Shown here in pieces: positions 33,695 through 46,300 of a stretch of 64,000 bases of DNA. The notes under the pieces were generated by a model. The model had not been told where the DNA came from. It ran no database searches and saw nothing but the letters and a program-made list of their open reading frames with translations. Origin of the DNA: an uncultured Eubacteriales bacterium. GTDB taxonomy: Bacteria > Bacillota > Clostridia > Christensenellales > Aristaeellaceae. The position numbers and the translations under genes were made by a program. The stretch covers positions 1 to 64,000 of the forward strand of contig ONRC01000006.1 of NCBI GenBank assembly GCA_900320085.1, read 5' to 3'. Each line of letters opens with the position of its first letter. Positions within the stretch are counted from its first letter, which is position 1.

Positions 33695-35095
33695 TTACAG
33701 AATGTACCGTCTCATATCCATTTCTTTCGCCGTCTTTAAATGCTCCTTCACGTAATCCGCGGTGATGGTCAGGTAGACGTCGGGCATATTCTCCCCGCCC
33801 GCGTTGAAGGACACGTCCTCCAGCAGCTCTTCAAACACCGCGTGGAGCCGCCGCGCGCCGATGTCCTCGCCCATTTCATTGGACAGCATGGCAATGCGGG
33901 CGATTTCGTTCAGCGCGTCGTCGTCGAAGGTCAGGTGCACCTTGTCCACTTCCAGCAGAGCGGCGTACTGGCGGGTGACGGCGTTATCTGTTTTCGTCAG
34001 AATGGCGACAAAATCCTCCTGGGTCAGGGACTTCAAATTGACATGCACCGGGAAACGGCCCTGGAGCTCGGGGATCAGGTCGTTGACCTTGGCCACATGG
34101 AACGCGCCGGCACCGATAAACAGCATAAAGTCTGTTCTGACCGGACCGTATTTCGTGTTCACCGTGGAGCCTTCCACAATGGGCAGGATATCCCGCTGCA
34201 CGCCCTCGCGGCTCACGTCGGGGCCGCCCATGGCGGAGCGCCCGGCGATCTTGTCGATTTCGTCCAGGAACACGATGCCGCTCTGCTCACAGCGGCGGAT
34301 GGCTTCTTCCTTCACCGCGTCCTCGTCGATGAGCTTCTGGCTTTCTTCCTGAATCAGGATCTCCCGGGCTTCCTTCACCTTCACATGGCGCAGCTTGGTG
34401 CGCTTGGGCATCATGCCGCCCATCATATCGCCAAGGCTGATGGACGCGCCGCCGACTTCCAGCTGAGGCGCGGCTTCCTCCACCTCGATTTCCAGCTCAT
34501 GATCCTCCAACTGGCCTGAACGCAGCTGCGCGCGAAGCTCCTCCCGCTTGCGGCTGATTTCGACTTTTTCTTCTTCCGTGGGGTCAGGCTCCTGCTTGGC
34601 GCGGCCCAGCAACACATCCAGGGGATTCTGGGACGCGGTGTTTTTCTTGACCGGATGCATGAGCAGCGTCACCAGCCGGTCTTCCGCCAGCACCTGGGCG
34701 CGGGTCTTGACCCGGGCGACATGCTCGTCTTTCACCATGCGCATAGCGTTTTCCGCCAAATCGCGGATGATGGATTCCACGTCGCGGCCCACGTAGCCGA
34801 CCTCGGTAAACTTGGTGGCTTCCACCTTGATGAAGGGCGCTTCCACAAGCTTGGCAAGGCGGCGGGCGATTTCGGTTTTGCCTACGCCCGTGGGGCCGAT
34901 CATGAGGATATTCTTGGGATAGATTTCATCCCGCATTTCCTTGGGCAGTTGGCTGCGGCGGTAACGGTTGCGCAAAGCGATGGCCACGGCGCGCTTGGCT
35001 TCGTCCTGGCCGATGATGTAGCGGTCCAGCTCCCGCACGACCTCGCGGGGCGTCAGTTCATGGGCGCGGCCCGACAGTTTTTTCACTTCGCTCAT
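33695..35095 (-). CDS. hslU: ATP-dependent protease ATPase subunit HslU (ClpY)
   Basis: 466 residues. It starts with the typical [31 protein letters not shown] region (residues 16-46), Walker [10 protein letters not shown] (near 69), then an inserted I domain (about 110-250) and Walker [13 protein letters not shown] (near 273). [19 protein letters not shown] and the C-terminal tail DMRRYIL, which docks into HslV, complete the match. It unfolds substrates for HslV. GGAGGTGTGACCC precedes the ATG, and the hslV stop is 3 nt upstream. Confidence 0.97.
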   Translation of the reverse strand: MSEVKKLSGRAHELTPREVVRELDRYIIGQDEAKRAVAIALRNRYRRSQLPKEMRDEIYPKNILMIGPTGVGKTEIARRLAKLVEAPFIKVEATKFTEVGYVGRDVESIIRDLAENAMRMVKDEHVARVKTRAQVLAEDRLVTLLMHPVKKNTASQNPLDVLLGRAKQEPDPTEEEKVEISRKREELRAQLRSGQLEDHELEIEVEEAAPQLEVGGASISLGDMMGGMMPKRTKLRHVKVKEAREILIQEESQKLIDEDAVKEEAIRRCEQSGIVFLDEIDKIAGRSAMGGPDVSREGVQRDILPIVEGSTVNTKYGPVRTDFMLFIGAGAFHVAKVNDLIPELQGRFPVHVNLKSLTQEDFVAILTKTDNAVTRQYAALLEVDKVHLTFDDDALNEIARIAMLSNEMGEDIGARRLHAVFEELLEDVSFNAGGENMPDVYLTITADYVKEHLKTAKEMDMRRYIL

Positions 35096-35098
35096 GGG

Positions 35099-35632
35099 TC
35101 ACACCTCCTCCACGATGATGTTGTCATTGGTATAGACGCAGATGGACGCGGCGATGTGCAGCGCCTTTTCCGCGATTTCCTTGGCGGTCAAATCGGTATT
35201 CTGCACCAGCGCGCGGGCGGCGGCCAGGGCGTAGTTGCCGCCGGAGCCGATGGCGGCAACACCGTCGTCCGGGTCAATGACCTCGCCGGTGCCGCTGACG
35301 ATCAGCATGCTTTCCTTGTTCGCCACGATCAGCATGGCTTCCAGTTGGCGCAGGCCCTTGTCGCCCCGCCAGTCCTGAGCCAGCATCACCGCGGCCCGCT
35401 CCAGGTTGCCGCCGCACTGGGTCAGCTTGTCCTCGAAGCGCTCGCACAGGGAGAAGGCGTCCGCCACGGAACCGGCGAAGCCCGTCACCACGCTGTCGTT
35501 ATAGATGCGCCGCACCTTCCGGGCGGTGGCCTTGAATACGGTGTGTTCTCCCATCGTCACCTGGCCGTCGCCCGCCACGGCGATTTTACCGTCCTTCTTC
35601 ACGGCGCAGATGGTGGTTCCCATCATTTTCAT
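35099..35632 (-). CDS. hslV: ATP-dependent protease subunit HslV (ClpQ)
   Basis: 177 residues. The N-terminus [15 protein letters not shown] holds the threonine nucleophile after a short extension, similar in kind to the CodW propeptide. The conserved blocks [21 protein letters not shown] and [18 protein letters not shown] follow. With HslU it forms a two-component proteasome-like protease in the cytoplasm. The start is favoured by GGAGGATGAATCC; Met3 or Met4 are alternatives. The hslVU order is standard. Confidence 0.96.
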   Translation of the reverse strand: MKMMGTTICAVKKDGKIAVAGDGQVTMGEHTVFKATARKVRRIYNDSVVTGFAGSVADAFSLCERFEDKLTQCGGNLERAAVMLAQDWRGDKGLRQLEAMLIVANKESMLIVSGTGEVIDPDDGVAAIGSGGNYALAAARALVQNTDLTAKEIAEKALHIAASICVYTNDNIIVEEV

Positions 35633-35646
35633 GGATTCATCCTCCG

Positions 35647-36960
35647 TTATTTCAAAATAAATGCAGTGATCTCGTCAACAACTTCTTCCGCCACATGGCA
35701 GGGAATATCGTATTCCTGCACGGTGCCCCGGAACGTTTCCGGCGCCTGAGGGTTCATGAGCAGATGATTGAGCTCCGGGTAATAAGACAATTGGACGTTT
35801 TCCGGCAGGTCAAGCGCCCGCCAGGCGTCGATGCCGTCCGCATCGATGATCTGGAAATCCGAGCCGCCGTTGATGATAAGGGTGAGAATGTTCAAATCTT
35901 TCAGGATCGAAGCGGTATCGTACTGCGCCATTTCCCAGAAGTAATAGGCAGGCGCTTCAAAGATCGTCTTTCCCTTGACCTCTTCCTCCGTGCTGTTCAG
36001 CACATTCTGCCAGCTTTGCCGAAGTCCGGTCATTTGCACAATCACCGCAATTTTTTGCAGCGGTGGCAGCGCGTCTACCACGGCCTGATTCTGGCTGAGC
36101 ACAATGTCCGCCAGGGTTTTCGGCGTTCCGGACAGCATCACGATGCCCGCGAACAGGCCGGGATTTTCCTCCGCGATGCGCGGCGCCAGCATAGCTCCCA
36201 TGGAATGACCGATCAGGTAAATCCTTTCCGGGTCAATACGCGGATCAGCGCGCAGCAGCCGCGCGGCGGCCACCGCGTCGTCGATAGTTTCTTCCTTCAC
36301 GGTGAAGGTTTTCTCTTCTTCTTCGCTGATTTCAACGCCCGCATATGTCCGTTTATCATACCGGACGGAAGCGATTCCCTGCAATGCCAGGGAATGTGCC
36401 AAATCCCGGAACAGCTTCGTGCCCCGCAGGGTTTCGTCCCGATCGCTGGGGCCGGAGCCATGCACCAGCACCACGGCGGGCAAAGGTTCAGACGCTTCCG
36501 AAGGCAGCGTCAGCAGGCCTGGCAGGTTTAGTTCACCCACCTGAATGTTTTCTTCCATCATTCCCTCGGGCAGTTCTTCCTGAATTTGCTCCGCTTTCTG
36601 CTGGATGGTATAAAAGAGCCCCGCGATCTGGCGATCCTGCCAGGTGATTTGTAAATTGATGTCCGCCTTTTCGTAATATACAGGAAGTATCGTGATCCGG
36701 TAAGGCGGATACAAAACGTTTTGTTCCTCTCCCCAATCGGTCGCCTGGCCAAACGCCGCTTCCAAATCAGAAAAGGTCTTGCGTAAGTCGTCTTCCGACA
36801 TTGCATTCCGCATATTTTGATCAAAGAAAGCGTACACAGAAGAAACGTCTCCGCTCTGAAGCAGCTCAAAAACCGCCTGGGCAGTGAGTTCCTCCTCCGC
36901 TGATGCGGGAAGAGAAAGCAGCAGGATCAACGACAGAATCAGGCAAGCCATTCGTTTCAT
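35647..36960 (-). CDS. Secreted alpha/beta hydrolase with N-terminal DUF3887-like domain
   Basis: 437 residues. A signal peptide [21 protein letters not shown] opens the protein. Residues about 22-115 ([23 protein letters not shown]) look like the DUF3887 domain often fused to serine hydrolases. The hydrolase core has [14 protein letters not shown] as oxyanion region, IGHSMGAML as nucleophile elbow, [11 protein letters not shown] for the acid and PELNHLLM for the histidine. It is probably an extracellular esterase. The start follows GGGAGGAAACGGTC. It sits between trmFO and hslV, where Bacillus carries xerC (codV). Confidence 0.9.
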   Translation of the reverse strand: MKRMACLILSLILLLSLPASAEEELTAQAVFELLQSGDVSSVYAFFDQNMRNAMSEDDLRKTFSDLEAAFGQATDWGEEQNVLYPPYRITILPVYYEKADINLQITWQDRQIAGLFYTIQQKAEQIQEELPEGMMEENIQVGELNLPGLLTLPSEASEPLPAVVLVHGSGPSDRDETLRGTKLFRDLAHSLALQGIASVRYDKRTYAGVEISEEEEKTFTVKEETIDDAVAAARLLRADPRIDPERIYLIGHSMGAMLAPRIAEENPGLFAGIVMLSGTPKTLADIVLSQNQAVVDALPPLQKIAVIVQMTGLRQSWQNVLNSTEEEVKGKTIFEAPAYYFWEMAQYDTASILKDLNILTLIINGGSDFQIIDADGIDAWRALDLPENVQLSYYPELNHLLMNPQAPETFRGTVQEYDIPCHVAEEVVDEITAFILK

Positions 36961-37062
36961 GACCGTTTCCTCCCTCGTAGCCAGAAGTAGTCTTTCTTTG
37001 ACCATTATTGAGTATACCCTATTTCGCCCGTTTTGGCAAGCAGAAAATCAGGCAGGAGCATG

Positions 37063-38358
37063 TCAAAGACCCGGCTTCATTTGCTCGATGGTTTCCAGCG
37101 CCCGTTCAGCGATCTTTTCATACCGGGCCTGCTTACCGCCGCGCACCCGCTCGGGCCAGCCCTCCATGATGCCGTAGGTAACGTTCATGGGCTGGAAGTT
37201 CTGATTCTGCGCGGAAACATAATGGGCCAGCGCACCCAGGGCCGTGGTGCGCGGGAAGTCGGGCAAGGGGTTCCCCTGCTGCTGCATGGCCGCGCAGATG
37301 CCCGCCACCATGCCGCTGCCGGCGCTTTCCACATACCCCTCCACGCCGGTCATCTGACCCGCGAAATACAGGCCGGGGCGGGTAAGCATCTGGTAATGGC
37401 TGTCCAGCAGGCCGGGGCTGTTCAGGAAGGTGTTGCGGTGCATGACGCCGTACCGGGCAAACTCCGCGTTTTCCAGGCCGGGGATCATGCCGAACACCCG
37501 CTTTTGCTCCGGGAATTTGAGCCGCGTTTGGAAGCCCACCAGGTTATAAAGAGTGCCCGCTGCGTCGTCCTGCCTTAATTGCACCACAGCATAGGGGTCC
37601 TTCCCCGTGCGCGGGTCAGGCAGACCCACGGGCTTGAGCGGTCCAAAGGCCAGCACCATATGCCCCCGCCTGGCCATGGACTCCACCGGCATACAGCCCT
37701 CGAACACCTTCTTTTCCTCAAAGCCATGGATGGGGGCGGTTTCAGCGTTCAGCAGCGCCAGCACAAAAGCGTCGTACTCCTCCTGGCTCATGGGGCAATT
37801 CAGGTAATCGTCGCCCCGGCCGTAGCGGGAAGCGCGGTACACCTTGGTCATATCCAGGGATTCAGCTGTGACGATGGGGGCAGCCGCGTCATAAAAGTTG
37901 AGCGTGCTGACCTCCGGCATGGCGGCGATGGCGTCGGCCAGTGCGTCGCTGGTGAGGGGGCCGGTGGCGATGATGGCGGGGCCTTCGGGGATCTCCTTGA
38001 CCTCCCGGGCTTCAAAGGTCACCAAGGGATGGTTTTTCAGGGTATCGGTAATGTAGCCCGAAAAGGTGTCCCGGTCCACCGCCAGCGCGCCGCCCGCGGG
38101 CACCCGGGCCTTGTCCGCCGCCATGAGGATCAGCGAATCCAGGCGTCGCATTTCCTCCTTCAGCAGACCCACCGCGTTTTGCAGCCGGTCGGACCGCAGG
38201 GAATTGGAGCAGACCAGCTCCGCGAACAGGGGCGAATGGTGAGCCGGGCTATAGTTTTCCGGCTTTTGCTCGATCAGCGTGACAGGCACGCCCCGCTTTA
38301 CCAGCTGCCACGCCGCTTCGCAGCCCGCCAGCCCCGCGCCGATGACGGTGACGCTCAT
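37063..38358 (-). CDS. trmFO: Methylenetetrahydrofolate-tRNA-(uracil-5-)-methyltransferase TrmFO
   Basis: 431 residues. The FAD-binding start [21 protein letters not shown] (split, residues 3-23), [26 protein letters not shown] (about 45-70), ESMARRG and the C-terminal [22 protein letters not shown] region define TrmFO. It methylates U54 of tRNA with methylene-THF and FADH2. The start MSVTVIG overlaps the topA stop (ATGA); the 16-codon upstream extension lies inside topA and is unsupported. The topA-trmFO order matches Bacillus. Confidence 0.96.
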   Translation of the reverse strand: MSVTVIGAGLAGCEAAWQLVKRGVPVTLIEQKPENYSPAHHSPLFAELVCSNSLRSDRLQNAVGLLKEEMRRLDSLILMAADKARVPAGGALAVDRDTFSGYITDTLKNHPLVTFEAREVKEIPEGPAIIATGPLTSDALADAIAAMPEVSTLNFYDAAAPIVTAESLDMTKVYRASRYGRGDDYLNCPMSQEEYDAFVLALLNAETAPIHGFEEKKVFEGCMPVESMARRGHMVLAFGPLKPVGLPDPRTGKDPYAVVQLRQDDAAGTLYNLVGFQTRLKFPEQKRVFGMIPGLENAEFARYGVMHRNTFLNSPGLLDSHYQMLTRPGLYFAGQMTGVEGYVESAGSGMVAGICAAMQQQGNPLPDFPRTTALGALAHYVSAQNQNFQPMNVTYGIMEGWPERVRGGKQARYEKIAERALETIEQMKPGL

Positions 38359-40478
38359 TCCTCGTCCTCCGTTTCCGGGCTTTTCACTTCCACCCGGTGC
38401 CGACAAGTTTCATTGCTGCACAGATACCAGGTCTCCCCTTTCCGGGAGCGCTTCAAGGTCATGTAGCTGCCGCACTTTTCGCACTTCTGATCCACCGGCA
38501 TTTCCCAGGACACGAAATCGCATTCCGGGTAATTTTCGCAGCCATAGAACTTGCGGTTTTTCCGGCTGGTTTTTTCCAGCAGCCGCCCGCCGCATTTGGG
38601 GCATTTGGCGTCAATATAGGTCAGGATGGGCTTGGTGTTGCGGCAGTCGGGGAAATTGGGGCAAGCCAGGAATTTGCCGAACCGGCCCACCCGGTACACC
38701 ATCTGGGCCCCGCACTTATCGCAGATCACGTCGCTGGGCTCGTCCTTGATTTCCACCTTCTCAATTTCTTCCTCGGCGTTTTCCAGCATCTTTTCAAAGG
38801 GCGGATAGAATTCCCGCAGCACCTTGTGCCAATCCTCGGTGCCCTCCTCCACCGCGTCCAATTCCTCTTCCAGCTCGGCGGTGAATTCGGTGTCCACGAT
38901 GGGGCCGAAATACTGGATCATCATGGCGTTGATGGTGCGGCCCAACTCGGTTGGATAAAGCCGCTTGTTTTCCCGCATCACGTAGCCGCGGGCGATGATG
39001 GTGGTGATGGTGGGAGCATAGGTGGAGGGGCGGCCAATGCCCTTTTCCTCCAGGGTTTTCACCAAGCTGGCTTCCGTATAGCGGGAAGGGGGCTGGGTGA
39101 AATGCTGCTGGCTGTCCACCGATTCGATGGTCACGGGCGCGCCTTCCTCAAAGGCGGGCAGGGTGGTTTCCGCGGCCTCCTGGGTTTCATCGGTGCTTTC
39201 CTCGTACACGCTGGTGAAGCCCGCGAACCGCTTGTGCTCGCCGTAGAAGCGCATGCCCACGCCGTCACCGCTGACGTCCATGCTCATGGTGTCGTAAATG
39301 GCGGGGTTCATCTGGCTGGCCAGGAAGCGGGAATAGATCAGCCGGTACAGCTGGAACTGCTCTTTGGTCAGCGACGCTTTGATGGATTCCGGCGTGCGCG
39401 TTACGTCGGTGGGACGGATGGCCTCGTGGGCGTCCTGGGCGTTGCGGCGGCCCTTGAATTCATTAGGGGTTTCGGGCAGGTATTCCGCGCCGAAGCGCTC
39501 GGGGATGTAAGCGCGCACCGCGTCCAACGCTTCCTGGGAAATGCGCACGCTGTCGGTACGGATGTAGGTGACGATACCCTGTGTGCCTTCGCCCTCCAGA
39601 TCGACGCCCTCATAAAGCTGCTGCACCACCTGCATGGTCTTTTGCGTGGTGAAGTTCAGCTTGCGGCCCGCCTCCTGCTGCAAAGAAGATGTGGTAAAGG
39701 GCGGAGCGGGGGTCTTTTTCTTTTCCCCGTGCTTGATGCCGTACACGGCGAACCGGGCGTTCTCCACCCGCTTCTGCGCTTCCTTAGCTTCCGTTTCGTT
39801 GTGCAGCTCGGCCTTCTGGCCATCCAGGGTATTGAGGCGCAGGGTGAAGGTGGTTTTCCGGCCGCGGGCGCTGGGCAGCAGAGCGTTGGCGGTAATATCC
39901 CAGTATTCCTCAGGGATGAAATCCTCGATGTCCTGCTCACGATCCACCACCAGCCGGGTGGCGACGGACTGCACGCGCCCGGCGCTCAGGCCCTTTTTCA
40001 CCTTGGCCCACAAAAGCGGGCTGATCTTGTAGCCCACCAACCGATCCAGAGCGCGGCGGGCCTGCTGGGCGTCCACCCGTTCCATGTCGATGGGGCGGGG
40101 ATTTTTCAGCGCGGTTTCGACCGCCTTCTGGGTTACTTCGTGGAATTCGATGCGGCAGGGCGCGGTCACGTCCATGCCCAGGGTCTGGGCCAGATGCCAG
40201 GAAATGGCTTCGCCTTCGCGGTCAGGGTCGGTTGCCAGAAAGATTTTGGAAGCGTTCTTGGCTTCCTTTCTGATCTTGGTCAGGATCTTGCCCCGGCCAT
40301 GGATGGTGATGTACTTCATAGCGAAGTCCTGATCCACATCCACGCCCAGCTGGGACTTGGGCAAATCGCGCACGTGCCCCTGGGACGCTTCCACTTTGTA
40401 GCCCCGGCCCAGAAATTTGGCGATGGTGCGCGCCTTGGCCGGAGATTCCACGATAATCAGTTTCGATGCAGTTGCCAC
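38355..40478 (-). CDS. topA: DNA topoisomerase I
   Basis: 707 residues. The Toprim domain begins [14 protein letters not shown] and includes [13 protein letters not shown] (near 80-92). The catalytic tyrosine is in the [11 protein letters not shown] block near residue 300. Three C-terminal zinc ribbons are visible: CDKCG...CPNFPDC, CPKCG...CENYPEC and CEKCG...CSNETC. It relaxes negative supercoils by single-strand passage. The start is GTG at 40478 with TTTGGAGGACAACAACC upstream. It is coupled to trmFO. Confidence 0.97.
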   Translation of the reverse strand: MATASKLIIVESPAKARTIAKFLGRGYKVEASQGHVRDLPKSQLGVDVDQDFAMKYITIHGRGKILTKIRKEAKNASKIFLATDPDREGEAISWHLAQTLGMDVTAPCRIEFHEVTQKAVETALKNPRPIDMERVDAQQARRALDRLVGYKISPLLWAKVKKGLSAGRVQSVATRLVVDREQDIEDFIPEEYWDITANALLPSARGRKTTFTLRLNTLDGQKAELHNETEAKEAQKRVENARFAVYGIKHGEKKKTPAPPFTTSSLQQEAGRKLNFTTQKTMQVVQQLYEGVDLEGEGTQGIVTYIRTDSVRISQEALDAVRAYIPERFGAEYLPETPNEFKGRRNAQDAHEAIRPTDVTRTPESIKASLTKEQFQLYRLIYSRFLASQMNPAIYDTMSMDVSGDGVGMRFYGEHKRFAGFTSVYEESTDETQEAAETTLPAFEEGAPVTIESVDSQQHFTQPPSRYTEASLVKTLEEKGIGRPSTYAPTITTIIARGYVMRENKRLYPTELGRTINAMMIQYFGPIVDTEFTAELEEELDAVEEGTEDWHKVLREFYPPFEKMLENAEEEIEKVEIKDEPSDVICDKCGAQMVYRVGRFGKFLACPNFPDCRNTKPILTYIDAKCPKCGGRLLEKTSRKNRKFYGCENYPECDFVSWEMPVDQKCEKCGSYMTLKRSRKGETWYLCSNETCRHRVEVKSPETEDEE

Positions 40479-40505
40479 GGTTGTTGTCCTCCAAATGAGT
40501 TCGTA

Positions 40506-40542
40506 TTTTTAAGTTCAAAGTTCTAAGTTTTAAGTTCTAAGC
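40506..40542. repeat. Single arm of the AGTTCTAAGTTC repeat family
   Basis: This segment upstream of topA repeats the same phrases (AAGTTCAAAGTTCTAAG, AAGTTCTAAG) as the inverted repeat after hslU. No second arm is present nearby. Confidence 0.6.
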
Positions 40543-40584
40543 AGAATATACATTTACTAAGTCTTTGGCTTTCTCGGAAGGGGC

Positions 40585-40627
40585 CTGGGGAAACTGCTCT
40601 TTGGCCTCCAAAGAGCGGTTTCCCCAG
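40585..40627. terminator. 20-bp hairpin between dprA and topA
   Basis: Arms 40585-40604 and 40608-40627 pair over 20 bp with a single G-T wobble and a 3-nt loop. It follows the dprA stop. No strong T tract is present, so it may be a repeat element as much as a terminator. The right arm resembles 9271-9290. Confidence 0.7.
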
Positions 40628-40642
40628 CGTTCTCTCCGTTCC

Positions 40643-41745
40643 TTAACGTACCAGCGCGAACGCCCTCCCGGCACGGCGCTCGATCTTGCCGCTGATTTCC
40701 AGGATGGTAAGCTGTGCGCCTAATTCCCCAGCGGTACGGCCTGTTTCCGCGATCAGCTCCTCCAGCGTTTTTTCCTCCATCGCCAGGGCTTTCAGGATGG
40801 GATAATCCGGGTCGGTTTCGTCCAGGACGGATTCCTCCGTCAGGAAGGACGATTGCTCCGCGCCCTGCCCCTGCCAGCCCATCTGCACCAGAACATCTTC
40901 CGGGCCGGCGCACAGGTTAGCACCACTTTTGAGCAGCATCAGCGGCAGTTCGCTGCCCGGCGCGTCCACATTGCCTGGCAGGGCGAACACCTCTTTCCGC
41001 TGCGCCTGGGCGTATTCGATGGTGCTGTGGGTGCCGCTTTTGAGCTGCGCCTCGATCAGCAGCACGGCAGACGATAAGCCGGAAATGATCCGGTTCCTGG
41101 CCGGGAAATGGTAGGGAAGCGGCTGCGCGTCCGGGGCCAGCTCGGACACGATGGCTCCGCCCTCCTCCAGGATACGCTGGGCAAGCTCCTTGTTTTCCGG
41201 GGGATACATCCGCCCCAGGCCGCTGCCCAGCACCGCCACGGTGGGGCCGCTGCCGTCCAGCGCGCCTTGGTGGGACGCCGCATCGATTCCCCGCGCCAGG
41301 CCGCTGACAACGATCACGCCTTTTTCAGCCAGTCCCTTGGCGATCCTCCGCGCCTGGGACGCGCCATAGCGCGTCGCCCGGCGGGAACCCACCATGGCGA
41401 TGGAGCGGGAAAAATCCTTGAGCAGCGTGCTCCGCACAAACAGCACATCCGGCGGGTCAGGAATCGCCGCGAGGGAAGCGGGATAATCTTCCTCCCCCAG
41501 AAACAAAGGGAAAGCGTGTAACGTGTCCAATTCCCGCAGTACCGCCCCGCAGCGGGAAGCGCGAAGATCAGCCAGGAAGGAAAAGTTTTCAGGCCCCAGC
41601 AGGTCGTAATACTGCGGCGTAAAGTTTTCCCACACGCCCAGCGCCCCGCCGTGCTTTTCCTTCAGTCCCGCCAGCCGAGCCCACGCCCCCATCGGCGCGC
41701 ATTGCAGCCAGACCCGGGCCAATTGTTCTTTGGATAATTCCACGG

Positions 41746-41749
<4 letters not shown>
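40643..41749 (-). CDS. dprA: DNA-processing protein DprA (Smf)
   Basis: 368 residues. The Rossmann-like core shows SIAMVGSRRATRYGASQARRIA (split around residues 114-135), VSGLARGIDAASHQGAL, TVAVLGSGLGRMYPPENKELAQRI and FPARNRIISGLS, all typical of DprA. A C-terminal winged-helix domain (about 300-368) ends in ISGKIERRAGRAFA. DprA loads RecA on single-stranded DNA during natural transformation. The GTG start overlaps the yifB stop (GTGA), so the genes are coupled. Order dprA-topA-trmFO is conserved in Bacillota. Confidence 0.95.
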
Positions 41750-43281
<1,532 letters not shown>

Positions 43282-43351
43282 GGCCTTCCTCGTTTCTCAA
43301 AGAGCAGGAAAATTACTCCTAATCCCTATTCCCTATTCTCTAATCCCTCAC

Positions 43352-46300
43352 TCAATACCACAGCCACCGGTCGAACCATTTCATCGCGTCCATCCAGGAA
43401 CGCTTCGCCAGCATGCCGCTGGCATAGGGGAAGAACAGGACGAACAGCACCGCCGCGGCAAGCAGCAAAACAATCAAAAGAATCAAAACACCGCGTTCGA
43501 CGTACTTCTGCTTCTGCTCAGCGGCACCGCTGGTTGCGACCGCTTTGACGCCCGCATCCGCCAGCAAGTCCAGGCACAGCACAGTTGCCAGAATCAGGAA
43601 CGGAACACAGGGAAAATAATGATAGATATACGTTCCTCTGGGCACCAGAATCCAGGGCATGAGCTGACCGAAGTAGCACAGCAGGATCAGCGCAGGCCGG
43701 GTATCGTCCGTTTCGGTAAAAGGCGTCAGGGTAGTATCCCGCCGCATATGCCGCTTGATCCACACGGCCAGACAGATCACAATGCAGATCAGTCCGCCCC
43801 ACCAGACCGCCGGATTACCCAGCGCCATGATGGAGCTTTCGTAGCCCTCGGGTTCAAAGCTGTTAGCGGCATACCACATGGGCTTGCCGATCACCGGCCA
43901 CTGATACCAGGGGGAATAGAAATCGTGGTCCATGCCGCGGCCCGGCTCGCTGTGATAGCCCAGCATGCCGCCTACCTGGCCATTGGTGAAGTAGGTGCCC
44001 ACGGCGGCCTCGATCACCTTCTTGGGTGTCACGCCCACGCCGTCGTAAGCAAAGTATGGGATATAGGAAAGATAGTATATTAACGCGGGAATCAGCACAA
44101 AGAAGATCAGGCAGCTGGCAATCGTGATCATGAGCTGCTTTGCGCCTTTGGAGGCGGCTGTCTTTTCACGTTCTGTGCGTTTTGCTTCGGCTTTCTTCTT
44201 CGCCGCCGCAATCAATCGCGTCCGCCGCCAGATACCGGCAAAAAAGATGATTGCCAGAATGACGCCCGCGTAGCAAGCCGTCCATTTGCTGGCCACGCCC
44301 AGGCCCATGAACAGGCCGGACAGTCCCAGGGGGATCAGCGTCTTCCAGAAGGGTTTTCCGAAGAAATCCTGGAAGAACCAGACGAACATGAAGTACATCA
44401 TCCAGATGATGAACAGCACCGCGAAGCTGTCGATGGTAGCGATGCGGGTCTGGGTGAAGTGCATCAGATCAAAGGCCATCAGCAGCGCCGCCGCCATGCC
44501 GCCCCACCAGCGCTTCGCAAACAGTTTGCCCAGCAAATACATGCCAGGCAGCATCAGCACGCCCGCCAGCGCGCCCGCGAACCGCCAGCCAAAGGGCGTC
44601 ATGCCGAAGATGGCGATGCACCAGCTGATGAACACCTTGCCCAACGGCGGGTGGGTAGTTTCGTAGGTTTGCAGGTGATGGAGATGCTCGTAGCCCGTGC
44701 GGGCATGATAGATTTCGTCAAAGTAGGTGGAGTTGTACCAGCCGGGTTCTCCCTCCAGGGTGTCCTGTTCATCCAGCAGATTTACCGCGGTTGCGTTATC
44801 GCCGCTGTTGACGATGATCGACGCGGGATAGATTTCGTCGCTGTAAGCGTCCTTGAACAGCACTTCATGCAGCGTCAGGCTGTAATGCTCCGCCGTCAGG
44901 CGCACATAGCGGCCGTTCACCGTGACAGGCTGGGAAGCGCTGGGGCTGTAAGACAGATACTTCCATTTGAAGCAATCGCCCTCCGCCATGCCCGCGGTAT
45001 AAAACTGGTCCCAGTTTTCGCCGTCGCTGCTGATTTCCACCCGGAAAGGACTGTCGTAATGGTGGATGCCGCCGTAATAGAGCATATGGAAATCCCGGAT
45101 TTCGCCCAGGTCGAACGTGATCTGCTCATCCGGAGAATCGGACACATAGGCGGTTTGCGGCGCTTTCATGGAACCCAGGTTCACAAAGGCCAGCACCCCA
45201 TAGGCCACCGTCACGCAGGCCAGGATCACCCAGTCCCGTTTGGTCATTTTCCGGGTGGGTTCCTCCTGGGGAAGCGGAGAAGCCACGGCCGCTTCGGAAT
45301 CGAATGCGATGGTTTCGCCCCGGCTCAGCACGCTGCACAGGGCCAGCGACAAAAAGCAGATCAGCGTGTTCAGCGCGGCGGAGGCGTACTCCAGCACCGC
45401 CATATCGCTTTGCAGCCCCACCGCGGGTGCGTCCAGATGTCCGGACGCGCCGCCGATGCGGACGTTGCGGTCCAGCGCGCAGCCCACGTTCAGGAACCCG
45501 GCCACCGTCACGCCGACGGCCAGCCACAGGATACGGACATCCTTGTTCCACAGATAGCCCAGCAAAAACAGCGCTACCGCCGGAAACAGATACCGCTCGT
45601 GCATCATGGCGCCGGTATTGAACAAAAGCAGCAGCAATCCCGCGCCGAACACGGGCAGATGCTTTGTGTCGTTTGCAAATGCGTACAGCGCGGCGAACAC
45701 CGCCACGGCGTACACGATCATCAGGGTGCTCAGGGTGGCGTAATCCAGCTTGCCGGTGGCAGACAGCACGATCATTGCCAGGCCCAGCGCCGCGGCAAGC
45801 CCGCCCAGGGTATACAGGCGAAGGCGGTCTTTTTTCTCCCCCAGCCGCTGATGGAATATCGGCGCGCGGCCAATCGCCGCGGCCAGCAGCGGCAGCACCG
45901 CCAAGCACCACAGCAGCAAAGGCAGCAGGAATTCCCCGCTTAGATTGCTTTCAGCGGCAACCCAGTTTTTGCCCAGCAGGAAATACAGGTTGCAGCTGTT
46001 CACCGTGGCGTAGGCATATCGGCCCATGGTTTGCCCATACAAGGTGAAAAGCCAGTCGGCAGGCAGGTGGATGGAGAAGGGAACCACGATCACCAGCGCC
46101 GCGGTGATCATCAACGCCAGCCCCAGGCCCACGTCCCGAAGCAGCGCTTTGCGCGCGGTTTCGTCTTTCCAGTTCCGCATGATATGCAGAATCAGCGCCA
46201 GCAGGCCCAAGGGCCCGAACATCAGCGCCTGAGGCTTGAACAGTACGGAAACGATATAGAAAGGCAGCGCGGCCTTCCACTGTCCCCGAACGGCGTACAG

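Noticed and set aside
38397..40526. Long plus-strand frame opposite topA
   Set aside because: It is the mirror of a topoisomerase I gene with all motifs; the translated text is typical high-GC antisense.
44459..45943. Long plus-strand frame opposite the giant glycosyltransferase
   Set aside because: It is antisense with low-complexity His/Gln/Arg-rich text and no domain.
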